Below the pieces are notes generated by a model. That model was not told the origin of the DNA and searched no databases. It saw nothing but the letters and a program-made list of their open reading frames with translations. 7,534 nt of DNA from Gemmatimonadaceae bacterium (lineage in GTDB: Bacteria; Gemmatimonadota; Gemmatimonadetes; Gemmatimonadales; Gemmatimonadaceae). Position 1 is the stretch's first letter. Every line of letters starts with the position of its first letter. The stretch spans positions 1 through 7,534 of the forward strand of contig JACMOE010000768.1 in the NCBI GenBank assembly GCA_014378185.1, given 5' to 3'. Both the position numbers and the translations under genes were made by a program. Below are positions 6,829 through 7,534 of the stretch, piece after piece.

Positions 6829-6971
6829 GGAGGGTGTATCGTTGGGTCAACGGGGCTGCGCCGAGGCATAATGTAACGTGCGCGGGTGTTGGCACGGGCG
6901 TCGCGGCGCTTGCCATGGGTCATGGAGTCGCGCCCGCATGGGGTAGGTCTTTACCAGGGTGTCTGAGTACC
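6829..6971. promoter_or_regulatory. Divergent intergenic region between sigma and FecR genes
   Basis: This 143-nt gap must hold the promoters of both divergent genes, unless they are transcribed from inside each other. On the plus strand a CATAAT (6867-6872) resembles a -10 box, with TTGGGT 19 nt upstream as a poor -35; it would give the FecR gene about a 95-nt leader. On the minus strand the region includes TTGACC and GATACA near the sigma start, but at unsuitable spacing. If the sigma factor regulates itself, its own -35/-10 motif should be here; I cannot identify it from one copy. Confidence 0.3.
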
Positions 6972-7534
6972 ATGACCCACCAGGATCGTTCCACAAGCAG
7001 CGCGACCGGCCCCGACTGGGATGCGCTCGCGCGATTCGTCGCTGGAGAGTGCACGCCGGAGGAACGCCGCGAGATGGAGCGCGTTTTGGCGGCCGATCCG
7101 GCCCGTGCGTCCATGCTGCATGCCCTCGGCGCCGCCGTTGGTTCGCCCGACGTCGCGCCGCTGGCCGCGGTGGAAATCGAGGCGGCGCTCGCGAAGGTGC
7201 GCGCGCGGATGGGCGATGCGCGCGTTGGCGCACCAACGCGTCGCGCATCGAACCTGGTGCTGAATGCATACCGCTCCCGGTGGCGCAATGCCCGGCTCGC
7301 GGCCGCGGCGGCCGTCATCGTGGTGGCCGGCGCCGGCCTGCTCTGGCGCACGGCCCTTTCGCCGCGCGGCGATCGGATGCCCGCCGGCACGCAGACGCAC
7401 TACGCAACGGCCATTGGCCGTCTGGACTCGCTGCAGTTGCCTGACGGCAGTCGTGTACTGCTCGGCCCCGGCAGCGAGCTGGATCTCGCGTCCGGCTTCG
7501 GCACGCAGAGTCGCGACGTCACGCTCAAGGGCGA
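6972..7534 (+). CDS. FecR-like anti-sigma/signal-transducing membrane protein (partial, 3' end outside window)
   Basis: The frame is open from ATG 6972 to the window end: 187 codons plus 2 nt. The N-terminal cytoplasmic part (about 1-107) contains DWDALARFVAGECTPEERREMERVLAADP, typical of the helical anti-sigma segment of FecR-type proteins. A single membrane helix follows at about 109-128 (LAAAAAVIVVAGAGLLW). The periplasmic part reaches LDSLQLPDGSRVLLGPGSELDL, the conserved start of the FecR domain, in which an outside signal is sensed. It probably holds the divergently encoded ECF sigma factor at the membrane until signalled. The ribosome site is weak. Unlike classical fecI-fecR, the two genes are divergent and not in one operon. 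The next gene outside may be an outer-membrane receptor, which is inference. Confidence 0.85.
   Translation, partial: MTHQDRSTSSATGPDWDALARFVAGECTPEERREMERVLAADPARASMLHALGAAVGSPDVAPLAAVEIEAALAKVRARMGDARVGAPTRRASNLVLNAYRSRWRNARLAAAAAVIVVAGAGLLWRTALSPRGDRMPAGTQTHYATAIGRLDSLQLPDGSRVLLGPGSELDLASGFGTQSRDVTLKG

Noticed and set aside
6959..7444. 161-residue plus-strand frame overlapping the FecR-like gene
   Set aside because: The frame from 6972 carries the membrane helix and FecR-domain start; this one is Arg/Gly-rich without motifs.

Overview
The window is about two-thirds G+C, with strong G/C preference at third codon positions and several GTG starts. It holds no rRNA, tRNA, CRISPR array or recognisable insertion sequence. 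The mix of an RbsA-type sugar importer, a DUF4403 lipoprotein, secreted and membrane PAP2 phosphatases and an ECF sigma/FecR pair suits a high-GC Gram-negative chromosome. Gemmatimonadota is my best guess by style, but nothing here proves it.

Layout. (1) Bases 1-248: an open, coding-like stretch in frame 2 that I cannot name and that has no sensible stop, then a leader with two small dyads and a good Shine-Dalgarno. (2) 249-2819 (+): a two-gene operon for a sugar-type ABC importer, with a lipoprotein substrate-binding protein and an RbsA-like double ATPase. No permease follows. (3) 2820-2979: a convergent gap with a 12-bp-period array of GAGCTC palindromes flanked by a 10-bp inverted repeat. 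(4) 2980-4464 (-): a DUF4403 lipoprotein. (5) 4463-6093 (+), divergent from it: two PAP2-family phosphatase genes overlapping by 4 nt, the first a multi-pass membrane protein and the second with a cleavable signal peptide. (6) 6094-6279: a convergent gap with a perfect 8-bp stem hairpin. (7) 6280-6828 (-): an ECF sigma factor. (8) 6972-7534 (+), divergent from it: a FecR-like membrane anti-sigma/sensor gene that runs off the window.

How the parts may work together. The binding protein should capture a sugar-like ligand in the periplasm and the ATPase should power uptake, but the pore must be encoded elsewhere or have been lost. The DUF4403 lipoprotein and the two PAP2 enzymes form one divergent envelope module; dephosphorylation of lipid or isoprenoid phosphates is the natural reading of the PAP2 part, while the role of DUF4403 is unknown. 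The sigma/FecR pair is a signalling module whose target probably lies beyond the right edge. I see no clear evidence of an entirely new system. The most unusual points are the permease-less transporter next to the GAGCTC array, the two-compartment PAP2 pair, and the divergent sigma/FecR arrangement.
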